NCBI GenBank assembly: GCA_903840825.1
Contig: CAIMHL010000255.1
Coordinates: 1 to 16,808, forward strand
From: an uncultured beta proteobacterium
Lineage (GTDB): Bacteria; Pseudomonadota; Gammaproteobacteria; Burkholderiales; Burkholderiaceae_C
Direction: 5' to 3'
Length of the DNA stretch: 16,808 nucleotides
In this document: piece by piece, positions 6,615-11,793 of the stretch
How positions within the stretch are numbered: the stretch's first letter is position 1
How the letters are laid out: each line of letters begins with the position of its first letter
Program-made: the position numbers and the translations under genes
The notes under the pieces: generated by a model
What the model saw: the letters and a program-made list of their open reading frames with translations, nothing else
Told to the model about the DNA's origin: nothing
Database searches by the model: none

Positions 6615-7745
6615 TTATCCTTGGAGTTTAGAGAGGGCCGACTTCAATTGCGACCCGAGTTGCAGAACCTGCGGGCGTGGATCATCCACATCCGCAAGCG
6701 TCGTACCCGAACTGATAGCGACCGTCGAGCCTTCCGGCAGCGCGAGCTTCAGCTTCTTGAGCTTCTTCTCGACAACAGCAGGACTGCACATCTTGGTTTC
6801 AGTCAGTTCGGATTCTGGTAGGTGTTCAAGAAGCAGCGCCTTCGCCGTCTCCTCGTTCGCCCATGATCTTGTCGCACGTTTGGCGACCAGTTTGTAGCCT
6901 GGAACCGGCGCACCGGCCTCCAACATCGTGAACGCCAAAGCGCGGAGGTCAGCAATCCATGCCTCGAGTTGGTCAGCGGTCTTCAAGTATCCGCCAATCA
7001 GATCGGCAGGTAAAGCAGCGATTTGCGCCGCGCCGACCCGCGCGACCTCGCCGGTCATTACTGGGCATACAGGCTTGGCCGCGCACCATTTGCACCACTT
7101 GCCAGCCGACAGCATGGCGTCGTCTTGCTTGGCCTCCAAGACGGCGGAGGCCAGTTGCACCTCGAACAGATCGAGGCGCTCGGGCGTTGTCTCCCAGACC
7201 TTGATGCTGGGCGGCTGCACGATGACGATCTTTACCTTGGTGGCGCCTTTGAAAATCCACTTGGTCGCGTCGGTGCGCCGTGCAGCGCAAGCGTAGAACA
7301 AGCCTTGCGCGTTCTCCTCAGCCTCAACTGGAACGCCAGACCCGAACTTCCAGTCCAGCACGATGGCCGTGTCACCCAACCGGCCCAGCAAGTCAGAACT
7401 GCCGAACACGCCGGGCAGGAAGTCGCCGAAGCCGACGCGCTGCTCGACTTCGTAGTCCATCTCGTTGTTGGGGTCGATGGTGTTGAGCAGACGCATCGCC
7501 ACCAGCAGCTTATCCTCGACCAGTTCCTCGGTCACGATCTGCTCGTTGTACTGGCGCCCGATCAAGTCTTTGGCGCTAGCCACCTTCAAGTCCAGCAAGT
7601 CAGCGATGCAGTCGTGGAGCAAGGTGCCCTCGTCTGCAAAGGTGCTGCTGGGCTTGGGCGGCATGGTCGCCACCAGCTTGACGCTGCCGGGGCAGTTGAT
7701 GACGCGCTCGGCGGTCGAGCCGCCGACGATATTAGAGTGCTTCAT
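6615..7745 (-). CDS. Cas4/RecB-like PD-(D/E)XK nuclease, DUF2800 type (376 aa)
   Basis: The RecB-family nuclease motifs are readable in order: H44 in EGTLLHD, D118 in GSSDLLG, D131 and K133 in VLDWKFG, and Q147 to Y151 in AQGLFYA. Four cysteines are placed as in Cas4 and AddB iron-sulphur nucleases: C18 near the N-terminus and C218, C221 and C227 after the core. I infer a 4Fe-4S-containing exonuclease acting in phage DNA recombination or end processing. The start is the ATG at 7745, since GGAGGAG (7753-7759 on this strand) is seven bases upstream; the in-frame ATG at 7763 would swallow that site. It overlaps the upstream 54-aa gene by 14 nt. Confidence 0.85.
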   Translation of the reverse strand: MKHSNIVGGSTAERVINCPGSVKLVATMPPKPSSTFADEGTLLHDCIADLLDLKVASAKDLIGRQYNEQIVTEELVEDKLLVAMRLLNTIDPNNEMDYEVEQRVGFGDFLPGVFGSSDLLGRLGDTAIVLDWKFGSGVPVEAEENAQGLFYACAARRTDATKWIFKGATKVKIVIVQPPSIKVWETTPERLDLFEVQLASAVLEAKQDDAMLSAGKWCKWCAAKPVCPVMTGEVARVGAAQIAALPADLIGGYLKTADQLEAWIADLRALAFTMLEAGAPVPGYKLVAKRATRSWANEETAKALLLEHLPESELTETKMCSPAVVEKKLKKLKLALPEGSTVAISSGTTLADVDDPRPQVLQLGSQLKSALSKLQG

Positions 7746-7896
7746 CAGGCGTCTCCTCCACATAGGTGAACGTGGCGTTCGGAGCGTAGGTGTACGTCTC
7801 CAACGAAACCGTGTTGAAGTCCCCCTGCGGGAAGTGCTTCTGCGCCCATGCGAGCAAGATGTTGTTGATTTCTACTGGATTGAGTGTGAGTTTCAT
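7732..7896 (-). CDS. Small first gene of the replication operon (54 aa)
   Basis: A 54-codon frame starts with ATG at 7896 and ends with TAA inside the nuclease gene, overlapping it by 14 nt. The protein begins MKLTLNPVEINNILLAWAQK, a helical segment, followed by a Tyr/Thr-rich stretch (VSLETYTYAPNATFTYVEE) that looks like a beta hairpin, and an acidic end. I do not recognise it. Support comes from its position, 24 nt downstream of the predicted leftward transcription start, and from the overlap with the next gene. The upstream GAGAG is only a weak ribosome site. It may be a small regulatory or accessory replication protein. Confidence 0.65.
   Translation of the reverse strand: MKLTLNPVEINNILLAWAQKHFPQGDFNTVSLETYTYAPNATFTYVEETPDEAL
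7753..7759 (-). promoter_or_regulatory. Ribosome binding site that fixes the Cas4-like nuclease start
   Basis: GGAGGAG on the minus strand, seven bases before the ATG at 7745. It is one of the strongest sites in the window and lies inside the preceding 54-aa gene. Confidence 0.8.
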
Positions 7897-7956
7897 GTTG
7901 ACTCTCGTTTAGTGGATGGGAGCCGTCATGCTAACATCGCCGCAACACAAGTCAAC
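7897..7956. repeat. 7-bp inverted repeat in the divergent control region
   Basis: GTTGACT (7897-7903) and AGTCAAC (7950-7956) are exact reverse complements 46 nt apart, flanking the whole space between the divergent operons. Each half carries a -35-like TTGACT pointing inwards. The right half fits the leftward promoter. The left half has no good -10 at the correct distance, so it may be an operator half-site rather than a second promoter. Confidence 0.55.
7928..7955 (-). promoter_or_regulatory. Leftward sigma70-type promoter of the replication operon
   Basis: Read on the minus strand, TTGACT (7955-7950, five of six consensus bases) is followed after 16 nt by TAGCAT (7933-7928, four of six). 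Transcription would begin near 7920, leaving a short leader before the ATG at 7896. The -35 box lies within the AGTCAAC half of the inverted repeat that spans this control region, so a repressor binding there could block it. Confidence 0.5.
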
Positions 7957-7984
7957 AACTTTTTTATGCTTGAACGAGAAATAG
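7928..7984 (+). CDS. Possible 18-aa leader ORF overlapping the VRR-NUC start
   Basis: ATG at 7928 is preceded by GGGAG (7918-7922) at a 5-nt spacing, a better ribosome site than any at the VRR-NUC ATG. It encodes 18 codons (MLTSPQHKSTTFLCLNEK) and stops at 7984, 19 nt inside the VRR-NUC gene. It could be a leader whose translation opens the downstream start. It also reads through the T TTT TTA heptamer in the right phase for a -1 shift into VRR-NUC. It may be chance. Confidence 0.25.
   Translation: MLTSPQHKSTTFLCLNEK
7960..7966 (+). other. Candidate -1 frameshift heptamer T TTT TTA
   Basis: TTTTTTA sits in X XXY YYZ phase relative to the leader frame that starts at 7928. A -1 slip leads directly into the VRR-NUC frame at its ATG (7966). 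I did not identify a clear downstream stem-loop or pseudoknot by eye. Confidence 0.25.
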
Positions 7985-8238
7985 AGAAATACCTGATCCG
8001 CCGCGTCGAGGCGCTGGGCGGCAAGGCGTACAAGTTCGTCAGCCCCGGCAGGGCTGGTGTCGCCGACAGAATCGTGTGTTTGCCCAACGGCCAGACGTGG
8101 TTCGTCGAGGTCAAGACCGAGGGCGGGCGGCTGTCAGCCTTGCAAAAAGTTTTTGCCGAAGATATGATCCGCATGAACCAGCGATACGTCGTCGTTTGGA
8201 ACAAGGAGCAGATTGATGCGAGTTTTGGTAGCGTGTGA
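7966..8238 (+). CDS. VRR-NUC domain nuclease (90 aa)
   Basis: This is a stand-alone phage VRR-NUC protein of the PD-(D/E)XK superfamily. The family pattern is present: an N-terminal helix (MLEREIEKYLIRRVEALGG), then GRAGVADRI with D34, the catalytic VEVKT with E48 and K50, and Q60 in the following helix (RLSALQ). Such domains act on branched or flapped DNA, including Holliday junctions, and are common next to phage helicases. No Shine-Dalgarno precedes the ATG, only a run of T, so translation may depend on the leader frame at 7928. It begins the rightward operon, and its end overlaps the next gene by 23 nt. Confidence 0.88.
   Translation: MLEREIEKYLIRRVEALGGKAYKFVSPGRAGVADRIVCLPNGQTWFVEVKTEGGRLSALQKVFAEDMIRMNQRYVVVWNKEQIDASFGSV
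8203..8208 (+). promoter_or_regulatory. Ribosome binding site of the methyltransferase-like gene
   Basis: AAGGAG with a 7-nt spacer before the ATG at 8216. It decides in favour of that ATG over the TTG one codon upstream. Confidence 0.8.
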
Positions 8239-8809
8239 ATACAGCGGCATCGTCCGCGACGCTTTCGTAGCACGAGGGCACCAAGCCGTGTCGTGTGACC
8301 TGTTGAAGACTGACAGGCCGAATTGGAAGTATGACCATAGCGGCGTCAGAACCAATTACCCCGAACGCGGATGCCACTACAAAGGCGATGTCAGGGACAT
8401 CCTCGACGACAGGTGGGACTTGATGATCGCCCACCCGCCCTGCACCCATCTGGCGGTGTCAGGCGCGAGATGGTGGAAGGACAAACTGGTCGAGCAGGCC
8501 GAGGCGCTGGATTTTGTGCGCCTGCTGTTGGACGCGCCCATCGAGAAGATCGCGCTGGAGAACCCCATCAGCAAGATCAGCACGGCGATTCGGAAACCCG
8601 ACCAGATCATCCAACCGTGGCAGTTTGGGCATGGCGAGACGAAGGCGACCTGCCTGTGGCTGAAGAATCTGCCGCTGTTGACGCCTACGAAAATCGTGGA
8701 CGGGCGCGAGGCGCGGGTTCACAAGATGTCGCCTGGCCCCGACAGGTGGAAACACCGCAGCACCACACTACAGGGCATCGCTGACGCGATGGCAGCGCAA
8801 TGGGGCTGA
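8216..8809 (+). CDS. Short C5 cytosine methyltransferase-like protein (197 aa)
   Basis: The N-terminus (MRVLVACEYSGIVRDAFVAR) resembles motif I of C5 DNA methyltransferases, where a FSGxG-like turn binds S-adenosylmethionine. The PPC catalytic motif is at residues 74-76 (AHPPCTHLAVSG), and an ENP motif at 115-117 matches the ENV position. At 197 residues it is well short of the usual 300 or more, and no separate target-recognition domain is visible. I infer a SAM-dependent enzyme or derivative acting on DNA or nucleotides, with specificity unknown. The start has a strong ribosome site. It overlaps VRR-NUC by 23 nt and the helicase by 10 nt, so the three are probably co-translated. Confidence 0.75.
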   Translation: MRVLVACEYSGIVRDAFVARGHQAVSCDLLKTDRPNWKYDHSGVRTNYPERGCHYKGDVRDILDDRWDLMIAHPPCTHLAVSGARWWKDKLVEQAEALDFVRLLLDAPIEKIALENPISKISTAIRKPDQIIQPWQFGHGETKATCLWLKNLPLLTPTKIVDGREARVHKMSPGPDRWKHRSTTLQGIADAMAAQWG

Positions 8810-10071
8810 GACCATACCAAGAATTTGCGGCTGATTTCCTGTACGGGCGCGACCGCGCGATGATCTTGGCGCCAGTAGGCGCGGGCAAGACCGCCATCAC
8901 GTTGGCCGCGATGTGGAGCATGAGGCGCAAATTCCTCGTCGTCGCCCCTAAGCGTGTGGCCGTGTCGGTCTGGCCGACAGAGGCCAAAAAGTGGGCGCCG
9001 GAGCTGTCGGTGGCCGTGTGCGTCGGCACACCAGCGCAGCGGGTGAAGGCGCTGATGGAGGACGCCGACATCACAGTCACCAACTACGACAACCTGCAAT
9101 GGCTGGCGAACAATATGCGCCCGTTCGACGGGATCGTGTTCGACGAACTGACGCGGCTGAAGAACCCATCCGGCGCTAGGTTCAAGGCGCTGCTGAAAGT
9201 GATCGACCCGATCCAGATCAGGTGGGGTTTGACCGGATCGTTTACCTCGAACGGTCTGGAAGACGTGTTCGGCCAGTGCAAGATCATCGACCAGAAGCTG
9301 CTCGGGCGCAGCAAGGGCGCCTTCCAGCAGCAGTATTTCATCCTCATCAACAAGGAGTTTGGCCAGTGGGAACCGCGCAAGGGTTCGCTGGAGGCGGTCA
9401 TGGAGCGCATCAAGCCCGCCACGTTCGTGCTGGAGCCTGGTGAGTACGCCGACAAGCTGCCGCCGCTGCACACCGTGGATGTCGAGGCCGAGATGGACAT
9501 GACGGACTACAAGGAGATGAAGCAGGCGATGGTGCTGCGCTACGGCGACGAGCGCGCCATAGCCGCCAACGCCGCCGTGGTGACGGCCAAGTTGCAGCAG
9601 CTGGCGTCGGGGTTTGTCTACGCTGAAAGCAAAACGACGGTGCACACCTCATCGCACAAGTTCGACGCGCTCGACAATCTTTTGCAAGAAAACCAACACG
9701 CCAATACAATAGTTGTTTACAATTTCCAAGCGGAACTGGAAGAACTCCAGCGCCGCTACCCGAAGGCCAGAACCATCGAAAGCTCGATTGATGACTGGAA
9801 CGAGGGGAAGGTAGAGTTGCTGCTGATCCACCCCAAGTCCGCAGGGCATGGGCTGAATCTTCAGCATGGCGGCAGCAAGATCGTGTTCTTTTCGCTGCCG
9901 TGGTCGCTGGAGCTATATGAGCAGACGATAGGGCGCCTTCACCGCAGTGGGCAGCGCCACGATGTTTGGTGTTACCGCATGATAACCAAAGACACCGTGG
10001 ACGAGAAGATCGTTCGGGCGTTGGCGGACAAACAGTCGGTGTCGAGCATTGCAATGGAGGCGTTGAAATGA
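8800..10071 (+). CDS. SNF2-like superfamily 2 helicase/translocase (423 aa)
   Basis: SF2 motifs run in order: Q-motif-like LRPYQ at the N-terminus, Walker A APVGAGKT (24-31), Walker B VFDELTRLKN (113-122), motif III LTGSFTSN (144-151), motif V SAGHGLNLQ (from about 347), and motif VI QTIGRLHRSGQRHDV (about 374-388). The GRLHRSGQ signature is typical of SNF2-family translocases and phage relatives. It is compact, with no accessory domains, and is probably an ATP-driven dsDNA translocase or annealing helicase in replication or recombination. The start is ATG 8800, inside the end of the previous gene and without a clear ribosome site. The stop forms an ATGA overlap with the next frame (10068-10071). 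Confidence 0.92.
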   Translation: MGLRPYQEFAADFLYGRDRAMILAPVGAGKTAITLAAMWSMRRKFLVVAPKRVAVSVWPTEAKKWAPELSVAVCVGTPAQRVKALMEDADITVTNYDNLQWLANNMRPFDGIVFDELTRLKNPSGARFKALLKVIDPIQIRWGLTGSFTSNGLEDVFGQCKIIDQKLLGRSKGAFQQQYFILINKEFGQWEPRKGSLEAVMERIKPATFVLEPGEYADKLPPLHTVDVEAEMDMTDYKEMKQAMVLRYGDERAIAANAAVVTAKLQQLASGFVYAESKTTVHTSSHKFDALDNLLQENQHANTIVVYNFQAELEELQRRYPKARTIESSIDDWNEGKVELLLIHPKSAGHGLNLQHGGSKIVFFSLPWSLELYEQTIGRLHRSGQRHDVWCYRMITKDTVDEKIVRALADKQSVSSIAMEALK

Positions 10072-10337
10072 AGCATAAGTTGTTCGCTGCTAAGGCAGAA
10101 CTAATTATCCGCAAGCGGCAGATGAACTCCGCTATCCGTGGATACAACAAGGTACTTGGGAGAATTGATGGAATCACTAGAAAACTGGCGGGTGCTGAAC
10201 CAACACCTAAACACTTTCGACGAAGCGAAAGTATTGACGTTGTTAGAGCACGAAAAAGCGAACCGCCGCAGGGCGATGGTGTTGCAGCGCCTGCACCAGC
10301 GGTACAACGCGATGAGGGTGTCGCGGGAACGGATTGA
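10068..10337 (+). CDS. Hypothetical small protein with long downstream overlap (89 aa)
   Basis: The frame starts in an ATGA overlap with the helicase stop, which favours real translation. The first 40 or so residues are basic and helical (MKHKLFAAKAELIIRKRQM and onward). From 10168 the same DNA also encodes the 65-aa protein below in another frame, and here this protein becomes Pro/Ala/Gly-rich. The C-terminal half is thus probably the constrained by-product of the overlapping gene. It is either a true overlapping gene or a short basic protein whose stop was lost. Not recognised. Confidence 0.45.
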   Translation: MKHKLFAAKAELIIRKRQMNSAIRGYNKVLGRIDGITRKLAGAEPTPKHFRRSESIDVVRARKSEPPQGDGVAAPAPAVQRDEGVAGTD

Positions 10338-10365
10338 GTTGCTGGCGACGGCGAGGTCGGTATGA
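10168..10365 (+). CDS. Small helical phage protein (65 aa)
   Basis: The protein is almost entirely helical and charged, with a recognisable phage-like pattern: an NTFDE-type start, LLEHEKANRRR, then LQRLHQRYNAMRVSRERIELL. I have the impression that this arrangement recurs in small phage proteins of unknown function, but cannot name a family. The ATG at 10168 is preceded by GGGAGA at a suitable distance; an in-frame GTG 30 nt upstream is weaker. It overlaps the preceding frame by 170 nt and joins the next gene by ATGA (10362-10365). Confidence 0.7.
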   Translation: MESLENWRVLNQHLNTFDEAKVLTLLEHEKANRRRAMVLQRLHQRYNAMRVSRERIELLATARSV

Positions 10366-10580
10366 AGTGGAATAAAGGCGATCCACCAGCAGTAGGGTGG
10401 TATCCGGCCCGCTTTGCGCGGGACACCACCCAGGCGTGGCAGAACGGCTATCGCTGGTGGGACGGCAGGGTCTGGTCATGGCCCGCGTTTCCGCACGAGA
10501 ACGAGTTCCGAGCGGCGCGGTGGGCCACCAAGAAGGAAGTCAAGTCTTACAACCAAGAGATTATTTGGGGGACACCATGA
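10362..10580 (+). CDS. Small Trp-rich phage protein (72 aa)
   Basis: The sequence has eight or so Trp, with GWYPARF near residue 12 and YRWWDGRVWSWP near 30. This is a compact aromatic pattern like that of small beta-sheet phage proteins, in which GWY and WWDG blocks recur. Function is unknown. There is no membrane segment or metal motif. ATGA overlaps link it to both neighbours (10362-10365 and 10577-10580), placing it firmly in the operon. Confidence 0.7.
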   Translation: MKWNKGDPPAVGWYPARFARDTTQAWQNGYRWWDGRVWSWPAFPHENEFRAARWATKKEVKSYNQEIIWGTP

Positions 10581-10720
10581 TAAACGAGCGATACCCGAGG
10601 ACGATGCAGGAAGCATTTGGCCCATACACATCAGATGAAATTTACGAAGAAGAAAGCGATTGGGTATGGGTGGTAGTGTCTTTCGTCGCAACGCTGGCAA
10701 TGCTGGTGATCGTTATATGA
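10577..10720 (+). CDS. Small tail-anchored membrane protein (47 aa)
   Basis: The N-terminal half is polar and contains RYPRTMQEAFGPYTSDE, a block I associate with conserved small phage proteins. An acidic stretch (IYEEESD) follows, then a C-terminal hydrophobic segment of about 19 residues (WVWVVVSFVATLAMLVIVI). This predicts a single-pass protein with its N-terminus in the cytoplasm. Function is unknown. It is linked by ATGA overlaps to the genes on both sides. Confidence 0.7.
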   Translation: MINERYPRTMQEAFGPYTSDEIYEEESDWVWVVVSFVATLAMLVIVI

Positions 10721-10917
10721 GCGCCAACGACACCCAAGTGGGCGGTGATCACTACCGCGACAAGAAGATACAAACGTGGGACTACATCGTGCAGAACGAG
10801 ATTCCTTATTTGGAAGCCTGCGTCATCAAGTACGTCAGCCGCTGGCGGGACAAGGGCGGCGTCGAGGATTTGCGCAAGGCCCAGCACTACTTGGAGAAGC
10901 TAATTGAAGGGCTGTAG
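10717..10917 (+). CDS. DUF3310 protein (66 aa)
   Basis: It matches the DUF3310 pattern: VGGDHYRDKKIQTWDYI at the N-terminus, then EACVIKYVSRWRDKGGVEDL and KAQHYLEKLIE. The family is widespread in phages and corresponds to the C-terminal part of proteins such as T7 gp1.7, which has been linked to nucleotide metabolism. As a stand-alone domain its exact activity is uncertain. The length is typical for the single-domain form. It starts in an ATGA overlap and its end overlaps the next small gene by 14 nt. Confidence 0.88.
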   Translation: MSANDTQVGGDHYRDKKIQTWDYIVQNEIPYLEACVIKYVSRWRDKGGVEDLRKAQHYLEKLIEGL

Positions 10918-11029
10918 CGGGGCGTGTGACCAAGGCCGCAAACCGTGCGTGTGCGACCGGTCAAGCCGGTTTTCATGGCTGCTGGCGGTGTTGCTGGTGC
11001 TGATTATTTGCGGGGGGTACTTCTTATGA
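10904..11029 (+). CDS. Cys-rich small membrane protein with TTG start (41 aa)
   Basis: Reading from TTG at 10904 gives MKGCSGACDQGRKPCVCDRS, with C4, C8, C15 and C17, followed by a hydrophobic helix WLLAVLLVLIICGGYFL. This N-terminal Cys cluster plus a single membrane segment resembles small phage proteins I have seen described only as hypothetical. GGAG lies six to eight bases upstream. The end overlaps the next ATG as ATGA (11026-11029), so the frame fills exactly the gap between DUF3310 and the next gene. The rare start codon and short length make it easy to miss. Metal binding is possible but unproven. Confidence 0.65.
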   Translation: MKGCSGACDQGRKPCVCDRSSRFSWLLAVLLVLIICGGYFL

Positions 11030-11211
11030 TGATCTGGCGATGTGCCGCGAAGATAGCCAAGGACTCCATGATCTACCGCAAGCCGGTGGAAGAGTTGTTG
11101 GCAGCAATGGGGTACGGCGTCCACGAACGCGCAGAAACGCGGGACGAGGATATGACCGCCAAAGAACTCGCAGAATGGGTGCGGCGTAATGCCGTCTTGA
11201 GAAATGATTGA
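11026..11211 (+). CDS. Hypothetical phage protein (61 aa)
   Basis: Not recognised. It begins MMIWRCAAKIAKDSMIYRKP and is helical and mixed-charge throughout, ending in AKELAEWVRRNAVLRND. No motif or membrane segment is clear. I use the ATG at 11026 because of the ATGA overlap with the previous gene; the open frame continues upstream to 10945, but that part lies over the Cys-rich gene in another frame. Its end overlaps the following gene by 8 nt. Confidence 0.6.
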   Translation: MMIWRCAAKIAKDSMIYRKPVEELLAAMGYGVHERAETRDEDMTAKELAEWVRRNAVLRND

Positions 11212-11332
11212 CACTTACACCAGAGAAGAACTGCTGCGCCTGATCGCAGAGCAGCAAGACATCATCGCGCACTTAAAGGCCGATCTGAAAACCGCGCTAC
11301 AGGCGTACCGCGATGCTTTGTCCAGAATGTAA
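11204..11332 (+). CDS. Small coiled-coil-like protein (42 aa)
   Basis: A 42-codon frame encodes an almost entirely helical, heptad-like sequence (TREELLRLIAEQQDIIAHLK and onward) with regularly spaced Leu and Ile, suggesting a short coiled coil or oligomerising helix. It overlaps the preceding gene by 8 nt and the zinc-ribbon gene by 20 nt. Function is unknown. The tight packing and good helical periodicity support it as a gene. Confidence 0.6.
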   Translation: MIDTYTREELLRLIAEQQDIIAHLKADLKTALQAYRDALSRM

Positions 11333-11585
11333 GGCGTGGTCTATAGTGCTAGACACACGGGGGATTCGCAGGCGCAGGGAGTGCGCCAACGGACACCGGT
11401 TCCACACTGAAGAAGTCGTTAAGCTACCGACTTTACCTTCTCGAAAGTCCGTAACCCCGAGAGGCCCAGCATCCCAAGTAAAACCGGCATCATCTCACCC
11501 ATGTCCATTGCAGGAAAATCAACTGGATGTCCGTACAGGCGGGAGCCCCATACGGCCAGCGGGCCAAAGACAAACTGGATGCTAA
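11313..11585 (+). CDS. NrdR-like zinc-ribbon protein (about 90 aa, C-terminus doubtful)
   Basis: The first 37 residues form a zinc ribbon: C3-x2-C6 in LCPECK, a basic turn (IRRRREC), C24, and H28 in ANGHRF. This resembles the N-terminal ribbon of NrdR, but the ATP-cone domain is missing. Such short ribbons occur in phages and may bind DNA. From about residue 37 the frame runs into the opposite-strand holin gene (from 11419), and the remaining residues are Pro/Ser-rich without pattern. The functional protein may once have ended near position 11420. No terminator separates the convergent genes. Confidence 0.6.
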   Translation: MLCPECKAWSIVLDTRGIRRRRECANGHRFHTEEVVKLPTLPSRKSVTPRGPASQVKPASSHPCPLQENQLDVRTGGSPIRPAGQRQTGC

Positions 11586-11793
11586 ACGCCGCTCCGCAAA
11601 TCCAACCGATAGCAGGTCGCCAGCCAGATGTGAACGCATTAGGGCTGGCGGCTTCAACTTTGTTGATGTCCAGCTGACCCTGCACCAGCGCCAACGCCGC
11701 TGTCATCTGAGCGCGTTCCTGTTCGGACTTGTCCGGCCATATTTTGTTGACGACAGTCTCGACCAGCCCAACGATAGCGGTGTCTATTGCCAC
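11419..11793 (-). CDS. Phage holin, GTA/3TM holin type (124 aa), GTG start
   Basis: The sequence matches the GTA_holin_3TM pattern: VNKIWPDKSEQERAQ near residue 15, then helical QGQLDINKVEAASPN, then SGWRPAIGWICGAAF opening a hydrophobic segment, and a second hydrophobic stretch near the C-terminus (MMPVLLGMLGLSG). Such holins form membrane lesions that release endolysin. I place the start at GTG 11793 because GGAG is eight bases upstream and the family begins here. The open frame runs to 11889, but that extension overlaps the lysozyme gene. It overlaps the lysozyme end by 10 nt and is the last gene of the leftward late segment. Confidence 0.82.
   Translation of the reverse strand: MAIDTAIVGLVETVVNKIWPDKSEQERAQMTAALALVQGQLDINKVEAASPNAFTSGWRPAIGWICGAAFSIQFVFGPLAVWGSRLYGHPVDFPAMDMGEMMPVLLGMLGLSGLRTFEKVKSVA

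Noticed and set aside
7023..7769. 248-codon + frame
   Set aside because: Antisense to the Cas4-like nuclease, whose catalytic motifs are clear.
7898..7932. Rightward sigma70 promoter from TTGACT at 7898
   Set aside because: No acceptable -10 hexamer lies 15-19 nt downstream; kept only as part of the inverted-repeat finding.
8719..9645. 308-codon minus frame
   Set aside because: Antisense to the SNF2 helicase motifs; His/Leu/Arg-rich composition typical of shadow frames.
9410..10429. 339-codon minus frame
   Set aside because: Antisense to the helicase and several small genes; Ser/Arg/Pro-rich with no domain.
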